A stretch of 64,000 bases of DNA, taken from Trema orientale (lineage: Eukaryota; Streptophyta; Magnoliopsida; Rosales; Cannabaceae). A model generated the notes under the pieces. That model worked only from the letters and a program-made list of their open reading frames with translations, did no database searches and was not told where the DNA came from. Made by a program: the position numbers and the translations under genes. The stretch is taken from positions 387,431-451,430 of the forward strand of contig JXTC01000017.1 in assembly GCA_002914845.1 (NCBI GenBank). Direction: 5' to 3'. Numbering within the stretch: the first letter of the stretch is position 1; each line of letters opens with the position of its first letter. Shown piece after piece: positions 11,439-21,558 of the stretch.

Positions 11439-12000
11439 TTATTTCAACAGTTTTCTTTGTTTCCTATTAGTAATATAATTGTCTTTATTTTGCAGGCATA
11501 GAAGAGATATGTCTTTGAGAACCAGAGAATGAATGGAGAGGTAAATACGCACAAAACTGTCTACTAAACCAGTATGCCCACATTCAGAAACAAACGACAT
11601 CATGGAATTATCATGTCCTCCCATCTCAACTACCTCAGGATTCACATTCTCATTTCTTGCCATCTCAACTGGCCTAAAATGCTCCATTTGTGTTGGCATC
11701 TCAAGGTAATAGGTATTATTATTTAAAAGACGGAAACAGATTTCATGAGGAGGTACGTACTAAAAAATAATCGGTTGGCCTTTCATGTAACATAGTCATG
11801 GGCTCTCTAATTACGTCAATACAAAGAGGAAACTTTGTCTTATCAGGTTCATTCTTCTTTAGCTCAATGTAAAATTTGACTACATAGTTATTCACAATCT
11901 TTACAGACTTGATTCCTAGTTTATAAGTATAGTTGACCTCTAACGTGTGAGTTTCGGGCTTCAGTTCAAGTGCCTCATACAATATCTCCAACAAATTCAC
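11439..12000 (-). pseudogene. MULE transposase N-terminal region remnant
   Basis: Two minus-strand open stretches follow each other, 12000-11743 and 11699-11439. The first (NLLEILYEALELKPETHTL, then VNYTYKLGIKSVKI and VKFYIELKK) resembles the N-terminal domain of plant Mutator-like transposases, in which a short domain ends near a 'F-x-ELKK' motif. The second is acidic linker-like sequence (VNPEVVEMGGHDNSMMSF). No upstream ATG (12000 is a GTG codon), SWIM zinc finger or DDE core is visible. It is a broken, probably unexpressed remnant. Confidence 0.5.
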
Positions 12001-12169
12001 ATATAATCAATTAATATGAACCAACACACCCATGCTTTAACAGTTAGTGTAAGCGTAATTTTCATTCCGTACACTATTATACTTCACAAAAACATTAATA
12101 TTTACAATCTCTGTAGAAATTTTAAATTCTAAAAAATAATCAGTCAAAATTACTTCAAAGGGGACTATA

Positions 12170-12445
12170 ATGTTGGACTATTGGTCAAGATGAACGTGAC
12201 ATATAGAGGTAGGTCAAGTCATACTTGATCCAAAGAGGTCAAGTCCAACTTGGCCTTAATAGGTAGAGCAAAACTTGCCCTATCATAGTCAAGAAAAACA
12301 GGACCCAAATAAGTCAAATCCATTTCGACCTATTAAGGTCAAGAAAAACTTGACTTTAATAGGTCAGGCAAAACTCGTCCTGTTAGGGTCAAGAAAGTAT
12401 ACAGGTCATGGTTGTCTTGACCATGAGGCAAGATCATTTTGATCT
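12170..12445. repeat. Second GGTCAA-rich array in the MULE
   Basis: Repeated AGGTCAAG, CTTGACC-like and AATAGGT words recur every 30-40 bp, with CAAGAAAAAC between them. It is the counterpart of the 10940-11410 array on the other side of the transposase remnants. Confidence 0.6.
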
Positions 12446-12740
12446 ACGATGTGTAGAAATCATTACGAAGATACATATAAAAAAATATTAATATTTAAGC
12501 CAAATAATGTCCAAATCTGTATTCTACACCATTTTCAAACTTTGTTCACTCATTATCAACCACGAATAAATATTCATGAAATAAAAGACATAATTTTTTA
12601 CTTTAAAATGCCAAAGCTCCCTCAAAAAGATCCACCTCAGTCTTTGTTCGGGATCGGACCTTGTGTTCTGATTAATTAACGGGACCTATGATTAATTAAG
12701 ACAAAATAGAGGAAAATTGAGATTAAGGTTAGTATACAGG

Positions 12741-13015
12741 TGTAAGAGTTATCACAACACTGGCTACGTGTCGAAGTCCTGATAGGCAGTCGATATAAAA
12801 CGACTCTTCCTACAGCGTTCTTGCCACGTTAGCGGTTGCAGGGATAACGTACTTATAATATAATAATAATTAATATAATAATGACGTAATAATAACGTAA
12901 GTGTTATCACAACGCTGACGCTACGTATCGAAGTCCCGATAGGCGGTTGTAATGATGAACAACACTTCCCACGGCGTCCTTGTACGCAGGTGGTTGCAGG
13001 GATAACTAGCTTACG
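12741..13015. repeat. Two diverged copies of a unit of about 150 bp
   Basis: 'gttatcacaacactggctac' at about 12747 recurs in diverged form at about 12903 ('gttatcacaacgctgacgct'). Each copy goes on with TCGAAGTCC.GATAGGC, a C-rich segment and GGTTGCAGGGATAAC. Confidence 0.6.
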
Positions 13016-13120
13016 GATCGACGGTAATATAATAATGCAGTAATAAATAAAGAATCTAGTTGACGACGGCGAATAAACCGACCATGGTATCAACTAGATT
13101 AGAAACAGAAATAAAGTGCA

Positions 13121-13336
13121 GAAAAATAAATAGTTAGAAACTGACGAAGGCGATACCGTCCATGTGCCAGTTAGTTAGAGAGCTTAGATACGGAAAAATA
13201 AATAGTTAGAAACTGACGAAGGCGATACCATCCATGTGCCAGTTAGTTAGAGGGGTTAGATACAGAAAAATAAATAGTTAGAAACTAACGAAGGCGATAC
13301 CGTCCATGTGCCAGTTAGTTAGAGAGGTTAGAATTA
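13121..13336. repeat. 72-bp minisatellite, three copies, running up to the gap
   Basis: TAGTTAGAAACT starts at 13131, 13203 and 13275, a period of exactly 72 bp. Each unit includes GACGAAGGCGATACC and CCATGTGCCAGTTAGTTAGA, with only a few substitutions between copies. The unknown block begins 47 bp later, so the array or its relatives may have broken the assembly. Confidence 0.85.
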
Positions 13337-13382
13337 TTAGGCGGTAAGACCAGCCATATTATTAGAGATAATGATAAATGAA

Positions 13383-13862
13383 NNNNNNNNNNNNNNNNNN
13401 NNNNNNNNNNNNNNNNNNNNNNNNNNNNNNNNNNNNNNNNNNNNNNNNNNNNNNNNNNNNNNNNNNNNNNNNNNNNNNNNNNNNNNNNNNNNNNNNNNNN
13501 NNNNNNNNNNNNNNNNNNNNNNNNNNNNNNNNNNNNNNNNNNNNNNNNNNNNNNNNNNNNNNNNNNNNNNNNNNNNNNNNNNNNNNNNNNNNNNNNNNNN
13601 NNNNNNNNNNNNNNNNNNNNNNNNNNNNNNNNNNNNNNNNNNNNNNNNNNNNNNNNNNNNNNNNNNNNNNNNNNNNNNNNNNNNNNNNNNNNNNNNNNNN
13701 NNNNNNNNNNNNNNNNNNNNNNNNNNNNNNNNNNNNNNNNNNNNNNNNNNNNNNNNNNNNNNNNNNNNNNNNNNNNNNNNNNNNNNNNNNNNNNNNNNNN
13801 NNNNNNNNNNNNNNNNNNNNNNNNNNNNNNNNNNNNNNNNNNNNNNNNNNNNNNNNNNNNNN
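13383..13862. other. Assembly gap, 480 N
   Basis: All bases are unknown. It lies inside the MULE next to the 72-bp tandem array. Confidence 0.99.
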
Positions 13863-13983
13863 ATAACTTAAGTTATAAGGGGATGAGATGTCACTAAATT
13901 ATACAACCATCCTTTAGGTCTTGACACATATGATAAGGAGGTCTTCAAATGGTCCACAATGCCGTGTTGTGTGGTGAAAAATT

Positions 13984-14150
13984 CACCTGGCGCCGTGGCA
14001 CCGTGCGTTTGGCGCTGCGGCGCTAAGGTATTGATGTTACGGCGCCGCGGCGCCGTGCACCTGGCGCTGCGGCGCCAAGGTATTGATGCCATGGCGCCGC
14101 GGCGCCGCGCACCTGGCGCTGTGGCGCCACTCATTGGCGTTGCGGCGCCA
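13984..14150. repeat. GC-rich GGCGCC minisatellite, 52-bp unit
   Basis: Units beginning GGCGCTGCGGCGC start at 14011 and 14063, with a partial one at 14115 and a diverged one before 14011. Each contains AAGGTATTGATG and several GGCGCC palindromes. The block is strikingly GC- and CpG-rich against AT-rich surroundings. The long open frames on both strands here follow from this composition. Confidence 0.8.
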
Positions 14151-14415
14151 AGCCTCTGGAGCCTTTGGCGCCTGTGTCCACTTCTTCGCCTAATTTCTGC
14201 TCTAACTGACGGTGTTAACCCCATAATTAATTGGTGCAGTATCATGCTTAAGGGTTAATTCCAAAAATCAGGAAAATCCCAAAACAGTCTTTTTCTTCTC
14301 TTTTTTCCTAAAAAAAGAATACGCAAAACTTGATCACTTTTGTCTCTGAAAAATCACACTTGAAACACAATTAGAACAGAGAGAGATAGACGGAGGGAAC
14401 ACGACGACCGTATAT

Positions 14416-14416
<1 letters not shown>

Positions 14417-14452
<36 letters not shown>
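14417..14452. repeat. (AG)n microsatellite
   Basis: About 17 AG units near the right end of the MULE, followed by a further GAGA-rich region to about 14600. Confidence 0.9.
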
Positions 14453-14454
<2 letters not shown>

Positions 14455-14833
14455 GCCGAGAAAGAAGAAAAGAAGGAGAAGAAACTAAGCTTCAAACACG
14501 GTTTCAACACAGAGATAGAGAGAGAACACGATAACCATAGAGGAGAGAAAGAGAGACAAATGATGAGAAAGAAAAAAGAAAGAGAAGAAAGAATAAAGAA
14601 ATGAAAAATGGGAGGGAAGAGTGCATTTAATGGTCCCACCAACCCTTCTCTTTTCAGCAAGGGCATAATGGAAAGTAATTCAAGGCAAAATCGGAAAGTA
14701 ATTTATTTTCTCTCTACCATGTCCTAACAGAGCTCAACTTTTGGTCCTAACAATATCCATATAACATGCAAGTCCTAAAAATATCCAAATGACCCCAAAT
14801 AGGTCCTATTCATGTCCTTTTCTCCTCTTCCCT

Positions 14834-15790
14834 TCATTCAAGGGTAAAACCAGGAATTTAATCCAACAGGAGCAAAAATCAAATGTACTTGAATTGTAAG
14901 GAGTTAACTCAAAACTTGAGAGAGCATACTCGAAATTTTATAAGCTCACGGAGGCAAATGTTAATTTTAAAGGAGATAAAGACTAATTTTAGAAAAATTT
15001 ACATACTATTTATGAGAAAAATAATTTTCAACGGGTGCAACTGCCCCTCTAGGCCCATGTGGCTCCGCCTTCATTAATCATTTTCAGGGCTTTTTTTTTT
15101 GGTGAATTGTAAAGCCACAAGATACAACACAAAGTCTATATATATGTAATGCTTAATTTCTTCTTCATTTACATGCTTTAAATTCCTATGGTTATTGTTT
15201 ATTGATTATAGATGGCAAAACTATGTTGATTTATGTATCTGGAATATATAATAAATTGAGCTCATCTTTTTAGCAAAACTAACGTAAAATTTCAATCCAC
15301 AGCCTCAATAAAAAGCACAACCAAACATTACCTTTTTTTTTTTTTTTTAAAATTATCGCCGTAAAAGAAAACCAGCTCCAGATACGTTGACTATGAAATT
15401 TGAGGGATTACTTACTTAAGGTAAACAAATAGAAAAGTAAAACTAATCAATTTTAGCGTGTAACCAACATCGTCCGCAACCTAGGATCAAGTCAACTGAA
15501 CCTTTATGATTAATTAATTTTATCTATAGTTATATATTTGTAATTAAGAAATTGAAAGGATGGAAATGGTGCCACGTAACCCAGTAAGCACGTGGAGTTA
15601 AACGAAAAGCGTAAGCTTAGCCTATGATTAATCAAATCTCATTCCTTGTACTTTATTATTCTTTTTGCTAATCCCCACGAGTGATCCAATAACGTACACT
15701 GTATCAGTCCATGCATGCCGACTCCTTTATCAAAATTCTTACCCCAAATTACTAAAATGTCCATTCATTAAAAACACCAAAATAAAATAA
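14834..15790. other. Intergenic, no gene seen
   Basis: AT-rich. Around 15030-15075 the sequence 'gcccatgtggctccgcc' resembles a piece of a common dispersed plant repeat. No coding exon was identified. Confidence 0.4.
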
Positions 15791-16175
15791 AGGGATAATT
15801 GTAAAAAAATACCCTCATGTTTGAATGTTCTGCAATTTAAATCTGAAGTTTGGATTCCGCAAAATAATACCCAGAGATTATGAATTTCTGAAAATTAATA
15901 CCTGTGTTGATTTTTAACTGATAAAATACAATAATATCCTCAAAATTAAGATGAATAATATGGATTAATCTAGTTTTAATTGAGGATATTATTGCTTTTT
16001 CGTTCCTAAAATTGGTCAAAAAATTTGTCCAGAATATTAATTTTCAGAAATTCTTAATCTCAGAGTATTATTTTACAGAGTCCAAACTTCAGAGTTTAAA
16101 TTGCAGAACACTCAAACTTCAGAGTTTAAATTGCAGAACACTCAAACTTCAGAGTATTTTTTTGTAGTTATCCCT
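15791..16175. mobile_element. MITE with long terminal inverted repeats, 385 bp
   Basis: Left AGGGATAATTGTAAAAAAAT and right ATTTTTTTGTAGTTATCCCT are near-perfect inverses, and complementarity continues for over 100 bp on each side. AAAATAA flanks both ends (15784-15790 and 16176-16182). The right arm has an extra copy of a unit of about 31 bp (CTCAAACTTCAGAG to GCAGAACA), so the arms are unequal. Non-coding. The 7-bp direct repeat does not settle the superfamily. Confidence 0.75.
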
Positions 16176-16182
16176 AAAATAA

Positions 16183-17121
16183 ATATTAATTAAGTTAAAA
16201 AAATCTCATAGCTCTGAAATTTACATGTCCCTATTCAATCCAAAAATAAATGAAATAATAAGCAATAATTTACGTGTCAAATTTTGCTGTCCCATTTTTG
16301 AATGAAGGCCACACCATTGGATACTACGACAATGCCGTTATTGATTTAACTTTATGGTAGTTTTATTGGATGCCACATCATTGGTGTAACTTTTTGGTGT
16401 CCCAATCATTATTCATTGATTTAACTTTATAATTCTTTCTGTTTTAAATTACAAGGGGAATTTTGTGAATGTTACGAAAATACACTCTGTTACTAGTGCC
16501 AATATTTATAAACTATATTTGTCCGGTTTAATTATGATGTGATCTAATGTTCATAAAGATACACCAATCTGAAAAAGTATCTATCACAGAAGTTCTCTAT
16601 AATACGAGATGATATGTATTATATATGCGCATATACTCGTTCAGCATCAAAATTTGTTATAGGTACAGTGATAAAAATGTGAGGATTTTCTTAGTTACCT
16701 CCATTTAATCATTCTAGTACCAGTACTATGATCGCAAATAATTCATACCTACGACGTCTCTTTGGAGAGCAAAAGAACAAAACAACTTCAAGATTTAGGT
16801 ACACGTATTTTCGTCTATATACTAATACTCTTAACAGAAGCAATAAATTATGCCCATATCCTCAATCCATCTAGCTATCTGCTCTTTTTACCCCGAATTC
16901 AATACCTCCAACTTCAACCACAATATCTAGTACGTAATTCACGAGGTCATATTCGTCATTTCAGTGACTACATGACAGAAAACATTAATGACAACTAAGA
17001 AGCCTTGACTTATTAACCTCAATCGATCTCACTTCTCAGCCAATCAAGAAACGCCACGACCACCATTGGAGCCACGCTCAATCCGCCTACTAAAAAGCAA
17101 CCCATAACATGAAAAACTCCC

Positions 17122-17124
<3 letters not shown>
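16183..17124. other. Intergenic region and probable Dof promoter
   Basis: No exon was identified. The stretch upstream of the CT tract at 17125 is the likely promoter and 5' leader region of the Dof gene, but no TATA box could be singled out. Confidence 0.4.

Positions 17125-17156
<32 letters not shown>
17125..17156. repeat. (CT)n microsatellite in the Dof leader region
   Basis: About 16 CT units lie some 190 bp upstream of the Dof start codon. Pyrimidine tracts of this kind are common in plant 5' UTRs and core promoters. Confidence 0.9.
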
Positions 17157-17161
<5 letters not shown>

Positions 17162-17226
17162 CCTTGGTCCCAACGGCTCCCCAACCGACCACTCCCTTAT
17201 CAACCCCTCAGCCCACTGATCAGCAA

Positions 17227-17391
17227 ATGCAAATCCCATCTCCTCTCCTCAAGTCTCACCATATTCCACCCAGTTTTCCTCTCAAATTCCCTGTCTTTTC
17301 CCACCTAGACATTTCGTCGGACACTTCGTGGGCATTAATCAATGTTCAGCGCTGCCCATATCGAAAACCAGATGTTTCCATTCCCTTCTAA
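17227..17391 (+). promoter_or_regulatory. Upstream ORF overlapping the first Dof start codon
   Basis: An ATG at 17227 opens a 54-codon frame (MQIPSPLLKSHHIPPSF...) that ends at 17391. It is out of frame with the Dof ORF. It runs past the first Dof ATG (17342) and stops 10 bases before the second in-frame Dof ATG (17402). If the transcript starts upstream of 17227, this uORF could lower initiation at 17342 and favour re-initiation at 17402. Transcript data are needed to know whether it is in the mRNA. Confidence 0.4.
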
Positions 17392-18208
17392 CAACACATT
17401 AATGGAGATTGAGAAAAGATGGAAACCCAGTATCGAGATCGCGCCAAACTGTCCTCGCTGCGCTTCTTCAAACACCAAATTCTGCTACTACAACAACTAC
17501 AGTCTCTCTCAGCCTCGCTACTTCTGTAAAGGTTGCCGGAGATACTGGACCAAAGGTGGGTCCTTAAGGAACGTCCCCGTCGGTGGCGGCTGCCGGAAAA
17601 ATCGCCGGTCAAAGTCCGTCAAGGTTCCATCAAGGGACCGTTCTTCGCTCAGTTCTTATTCCCCGGATTCCGCTGAGCTCTCCGAGAGCTCTAATGGAGA
17701 CTCGGGTTCGGGTTCCCAATCCGATTCGGGTATTGACTTGGCCGTTGTGTTCGCAAACTTCTTGAACCAAAACCCGAACCAGCTCGAGCCCAGTTCAAGA
17801 AATGCGGTCACATCTGGTTCAGGCATTTCATCAAACATCTACACTGCACAACAAAACGGATCTCTCACCGTCACCAACTCCGAGAGTCAACAATGCCTTG
17901 TGCTTGAAGAAACCGAATTAGTCCAAGACTTGTTAGCGCCTTCTCAAGAAGAGAAAATCAAAGAAGTAAACCTGGGAGGTGAAATTGATGACTTCGGGTT
18001 TCAGAATTTGCTCGGAGATGATCAAGATGAAGGCGGAGAACTCGTATTTTGGTCCGATACAGCGGCTGCGGAGGCGGTGCCAAGCTTTGCGTGGCAGCCA
18101 ACGGCGCATAATTTGCAAGAGCTGGAAAATTTTACGTCGACGAATCTTGCGAATGACATCTGGAACTCTTTCGATTTTTCTGGGTTGGAGATTTTCTCAA
18201 GATCTTAA
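17342..18208 (+). CDS. Dof-type zinc finger transcription factor (288 aa)
   Basis: This is an intronless gene for a plant-specific nuclear DNA-binding protein. The Dof domain spans about residues 35-90: Cys37-x2-Cys40-x21-Cys62-x2-Cys65, with the invariant [20 protein letters not shown] and [20 protein letters not shown] blocks. A basic tail, [14 protein letters not shown], follows and is a likely nuclear localisation signal. Dof proteins bind AAAG cores. The rest is Ser-rich (about 95-130), then acidic with Trp ([19 protein letters not shown]), plausibly an activation region. The domain looks closest to the Dof3.5-type group. The start at 17342 gives the longest frame; Met21 (17402, MEIEKRW) is an alternative that keeps the whole finger. 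A CT tract and a uORF lie upstream. Confidence 0.93.
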   Translation: MFSAAHIENQMFPFPSNNTLMEIEKRWKPSIEIAPNCPRCASSNTKFCYYNNYSLSQPRYFCKGCRRYWTKGGSLRNVPVGGGCRKNRRSKSVKVPSRDRSSLSSYSPDSAELSESSNGDSGSGSQSDSGIDLAVVFANFLNQNPNQLEPSSRNAVTSGSGISSNIYTAQQNGSLTVTNSESQQCLVLEETELVQDLLAPSQEEKIKEVNLGGEIDDFGFQNLLGDDQDEGGELVFWSDTAAAEAVPSFAWQPTAHNLQELENFTSTNLANDIWNSFDFSGLEIFSRS

Positions 18209-21200
18209 TTTAGAGATGCATAATTTACAAGCATCTACTTCTTTTTTTTGTATCTTTTCTTTTTTAATATCTTTTTGTAATTTATTCTTATGTTACTCCA
18301 ACTTTCTCTACCAGGGAAGTCTTTTTTATTACATAAAAATTAATTTCCATGAGAAAGGTCCATGGTATATAGGCGATTATTCTATACAATAAAATGATAT
18401 ACTTCAGTTGTTTGTCAATTTTTCTTTCTTTTTTCTTTTTTTTTTTTTTTCCCAACATATCTGATATTTATGGCTTCGCTTGACTTCAGTTTGTTTAACC
18501 TTTAATCTTGTAGAATAAGCAAATCTTTGACTTTCTCTGAATTTCAATGTGCGTGAGAGTTGTGATAGCAATATTACACATTGTTTTCAGTGAGGATCAT
18601 TACTAATTAATTTTCGCATATTCGCATCACTTAACTCTCAAACTAGATTATTTCCCAAAAAAAAAAAATTACTTACAATTTTACAATTCTTATTGTAAGA
18701 CTGTAAGGAGCCGCGATCACCGTGGTGATAATATTTGAATTTCTCCTCTAATTTGGTGATAGATGATAAAGTCTTATCGTCGTTCTAATAAATTAGAAGT
18801 TTTTTTTTTTTTTTTTTTCTTTTTACTTACTCTTAAGCAATAGTGTCATATTTCGCATTTAGCATTGCCTAGTGTCCTTTTGCATTTTATGTTTTATGAT
18901 TTATTTAATATTTGAAGGAAATAAGGAGACTCAAACTGACCGATAAGAATAAACCGAACTCGTAGATATTTCAATAGTAAGCCCGTACACACAACCCATT
19001 AAGAGAAGTATATGGAAGTCGTTTTATTAGTGGCTCTTTGGACTTCGAGATAGCAATGAATTCTTTGGTTATAATTTGATACATTCCAATAAACTGTTTT
19101 ATAGTAAATTATAACGACTAGTAATCAATAACTTTAATGTAATTATGTAAAATATTATTATTCTCCTCTTTCATACATCAAAATTTGATGTAGCAATGCG
19201 CTCCTGGCCTTTGTTTCACAATGTGCCAAATTTGATAAATTGGATGTTACATTACAGCATTTGGGTCATAATGTGAACATGATACACATGAAAATACATT
19301 AGCTTAATTTTAGAACGTATACTAGTGGGAACGAATTTTGATCACACTATTTAGAATTTCTTAAATAATAATATTTTATAGGGATTTCTATATAGTTTTT
19401 AAACTTTTTTTTTTATAACCGATTTAGTATTGATTGATATCAAAATTGCAATCATGTTACTCAAAAAAAATTATAGTCATGTTTCCTGAACCAAAACGAA
19501 AAACTCAAAATTTTATCGTTAACTATCCTGTTCTTTTAATTTGACTTATTTATTTTATTAACAAAACCGTATCAGCATTAAATGAGAACAAAGATAAATT
19601 TTGTCAAATTTTTCTCAATTTCAGAGAATGTTAACTGACATGAATTATCTTATAAGTTTTATTATTTTTTTTTTTCATAATTTTTCCCAGAAAGAGTTTC
19701 TTATTTTATTATTTTAGTACTTGAAAACCAAGTCTAACCCATGATGTCAAATCCATCACATGGCAATGTCGCTACGAGATGTGTGGATCCGCGTGACGAT
19801 GATGTGATGGTTTAGTTGGGGAGAATCAGAAAGGAGATCAAATGGGTAAAAGCACATGTGGGTGCCAATGATCAAAGGGTTTTCATGTCACATTTGGTCC
19901 TTTCAGCTTGTTTTTGGCCAAACATACAAATCAGATGAGGGGCAACTTGTATGGTTGCATTATTAGAATAAAGTTCTTCCTAACTAGGTACGTATCACAT
20001 TATCAATGGAGCGTCAATTGGGTCTTACTGCCCCATTGAACAGCCACCGAGCTTTACAATATCTTATGGATTGGTCATTGGTGCCTACTTATGTTCGAAA
20101 AATTATGAGGGAATGTACAAAAAATTAAAAATATTTGCTCGTTGTGAGTTCTTGTGCATAGTAACTTGGTATTACTTTTAAGTGTGAGCTATATTTTCTT
20201 TTCTATCTTAACCAAATGCCACGAGGACCATCTAGGGTAACTTCTAAAGGAGGTAAAAATTATACCATTTTGGGTATTTAAGGACAACATTAAGGATGTC
20301 ACTTATTAGTCTATGTTTTTAATACAACTTTATGTGGCATATAATTTGTGATATTTTAATTGGTGAATCAAAACTTACTGAGACTAGATTATTAATATTC
20401 ACTAGTTGAATTATGTCGACAACTCACATATCACAGAAAATCGTATTAAAAAAAAAAAAAAAAAGATCATATGTAAAATTCCCAATGTTATCCAGATCTT
20501 AATTCTATAGAAAGTAAAAAAACTTTCCATATCTAAACGACAGATTTGGACCCCAAAGAGCAAGGCAAATTGGAGTGGATGTATATATATTTTGCTTGCT
20601 TAATTTTAAAAATGGTCTTTTTTATTTTTAATTTTTAGTTTTCTATTCGAGTATATTAGTTAGTATATTCTATATCATCTGCAAAACAAAGCATAAATTG
20701 ATATGCTAAAACATAAAAATAAAAGTATAAAAAACAAATAGAGACATTTTTTTAATTGATATAGAAAATAGGCCTTCTCCTAAAACCCACCAAAAAGCAA
20801 CCCAACCAGGCCCAATGGACCAACCCGACCCAAAAGTCAACTGATGGTTTCCGGTTGTTCTGGCCCTGCCTTGGACATAGGATTTGGTTTGCTGCCAAAT
20901 ATGAACCAAATATAGTTCTATTCCTGCAGTGTTGCTTTTTATTTTGTTTTTTCATTTGCTGTTTTTCGTTTGTATTTGAGTAAAATCGAGAGCAATACTC
21001 AGAACCTCACAATTTTCTTACTTTAACTACATTGCTTGTTGACTTAATTATCGGAGTGCTTAATTGGTCAACCATCACCACACATGTTTTCTAATAACTA
21101 AGAGAATTTTATGAGAAAACAACGAGATATATACACTAGTACCTGTGCTGAAAATCTACTCCAAGAAAAAGATTTTGCATAAAAGAACTAATAGTCTAAC

Positions 21201-21558
21201 TATGGATTCTTAAAATGGTCTATCTATCGACTGTATAATTTAAAAAAAAAAAAAAAATACTAACGCAACTTAAACGTAAGACTAGCACTCCTCGATCCAA
21301 GTCCTGAACGGGAATATATAGCAATAAGTTCTATAACATGAGAATCTCAATCAAAATATCCATATGCGAGTATTCTTAAGTTGATAAGATATCATAAATG
21401 AATCATTATTAGGGTTACCCCTGCCCAAAAAAAAAAATAAAAAAATCATAAACTCCAACACTTGGGAGTACAAGTCAATTACGTGATATGAGTTTATAAT
21501 AAGAGCAGATTTATTATCTAGTAGTTAATACATACATATCAGATAATTTACAAGAAAA
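18209..21558. other. Intergenic between Dof and the NTF2-like gene, no gene seen
   Basis: Convergent 3' flanks of two genes. The region is AT-rich with poly(A/T) runs (18430-18450, 18799-18820, 20447-20464, 21241-21256). No exon, RNA gene or bounded repeat could be supported. Confidence 0.45.

Larger units (their letters stand above)
10090..14824 (-). mobile_element. Mutator-like element (MULE), 4.7 kb including the gap
   Basis: The left end GAGAAAAGGACATGGATAG (from 10090) and the right end (to 14824) are inverted repeats of each other over about 54 bp with roughly ten mismatches; both contain GAGAAAAGGACATG and TTTTTAGGACT. CTCATCCCT at 10081-10089 and CTCTTCCCT at 14825-14833 form a 9-bp target duplication with one mismatch, the Mutator signature. 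Inside are minus-strand remnants resembling a MULE transposase N-terminal region (11439-12000), GGTCAA-rich arrays on both sides of them, a 72-bp minisatellite running into the gap, a GC-rich 52-bp repeat and an (AG)n run. No catalytic transposase core is visible, so it is probably non-autonomous, although 480 bases are unknown. Confidence 0.75.

Noticed and set aside
13121..13336. Evenly spaced repeats resembling a CRISPR array
   Set aside because: The 72-bp unit repeats as a whole without unique spacers, and the genome is a plant; this is a minisatellite.
13371..13871. Open frames across the unknown block
   Set aside because: They consist of undetermined residues; nothing can be inferred from N bases.
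13868..14258. Arg/Ala-rich open frames on both strands
   Set aside because: They come from the GC-rich GGCGCC minisatellite, which is open in several frames because it lacks AT-rich stop codons.
14415..14666. Ser/Leu/Phe-rich open frame on the minus strand
   Set aside because: A translation of the (AG)n run and the GAGA-rich sequence beside it.
17164..17226. Longer upstream frame in the Dof leader starting at TTG
   Set aside because: Only the ATG at 17227 is a credible start; the earlier codons are a stop-free leader.
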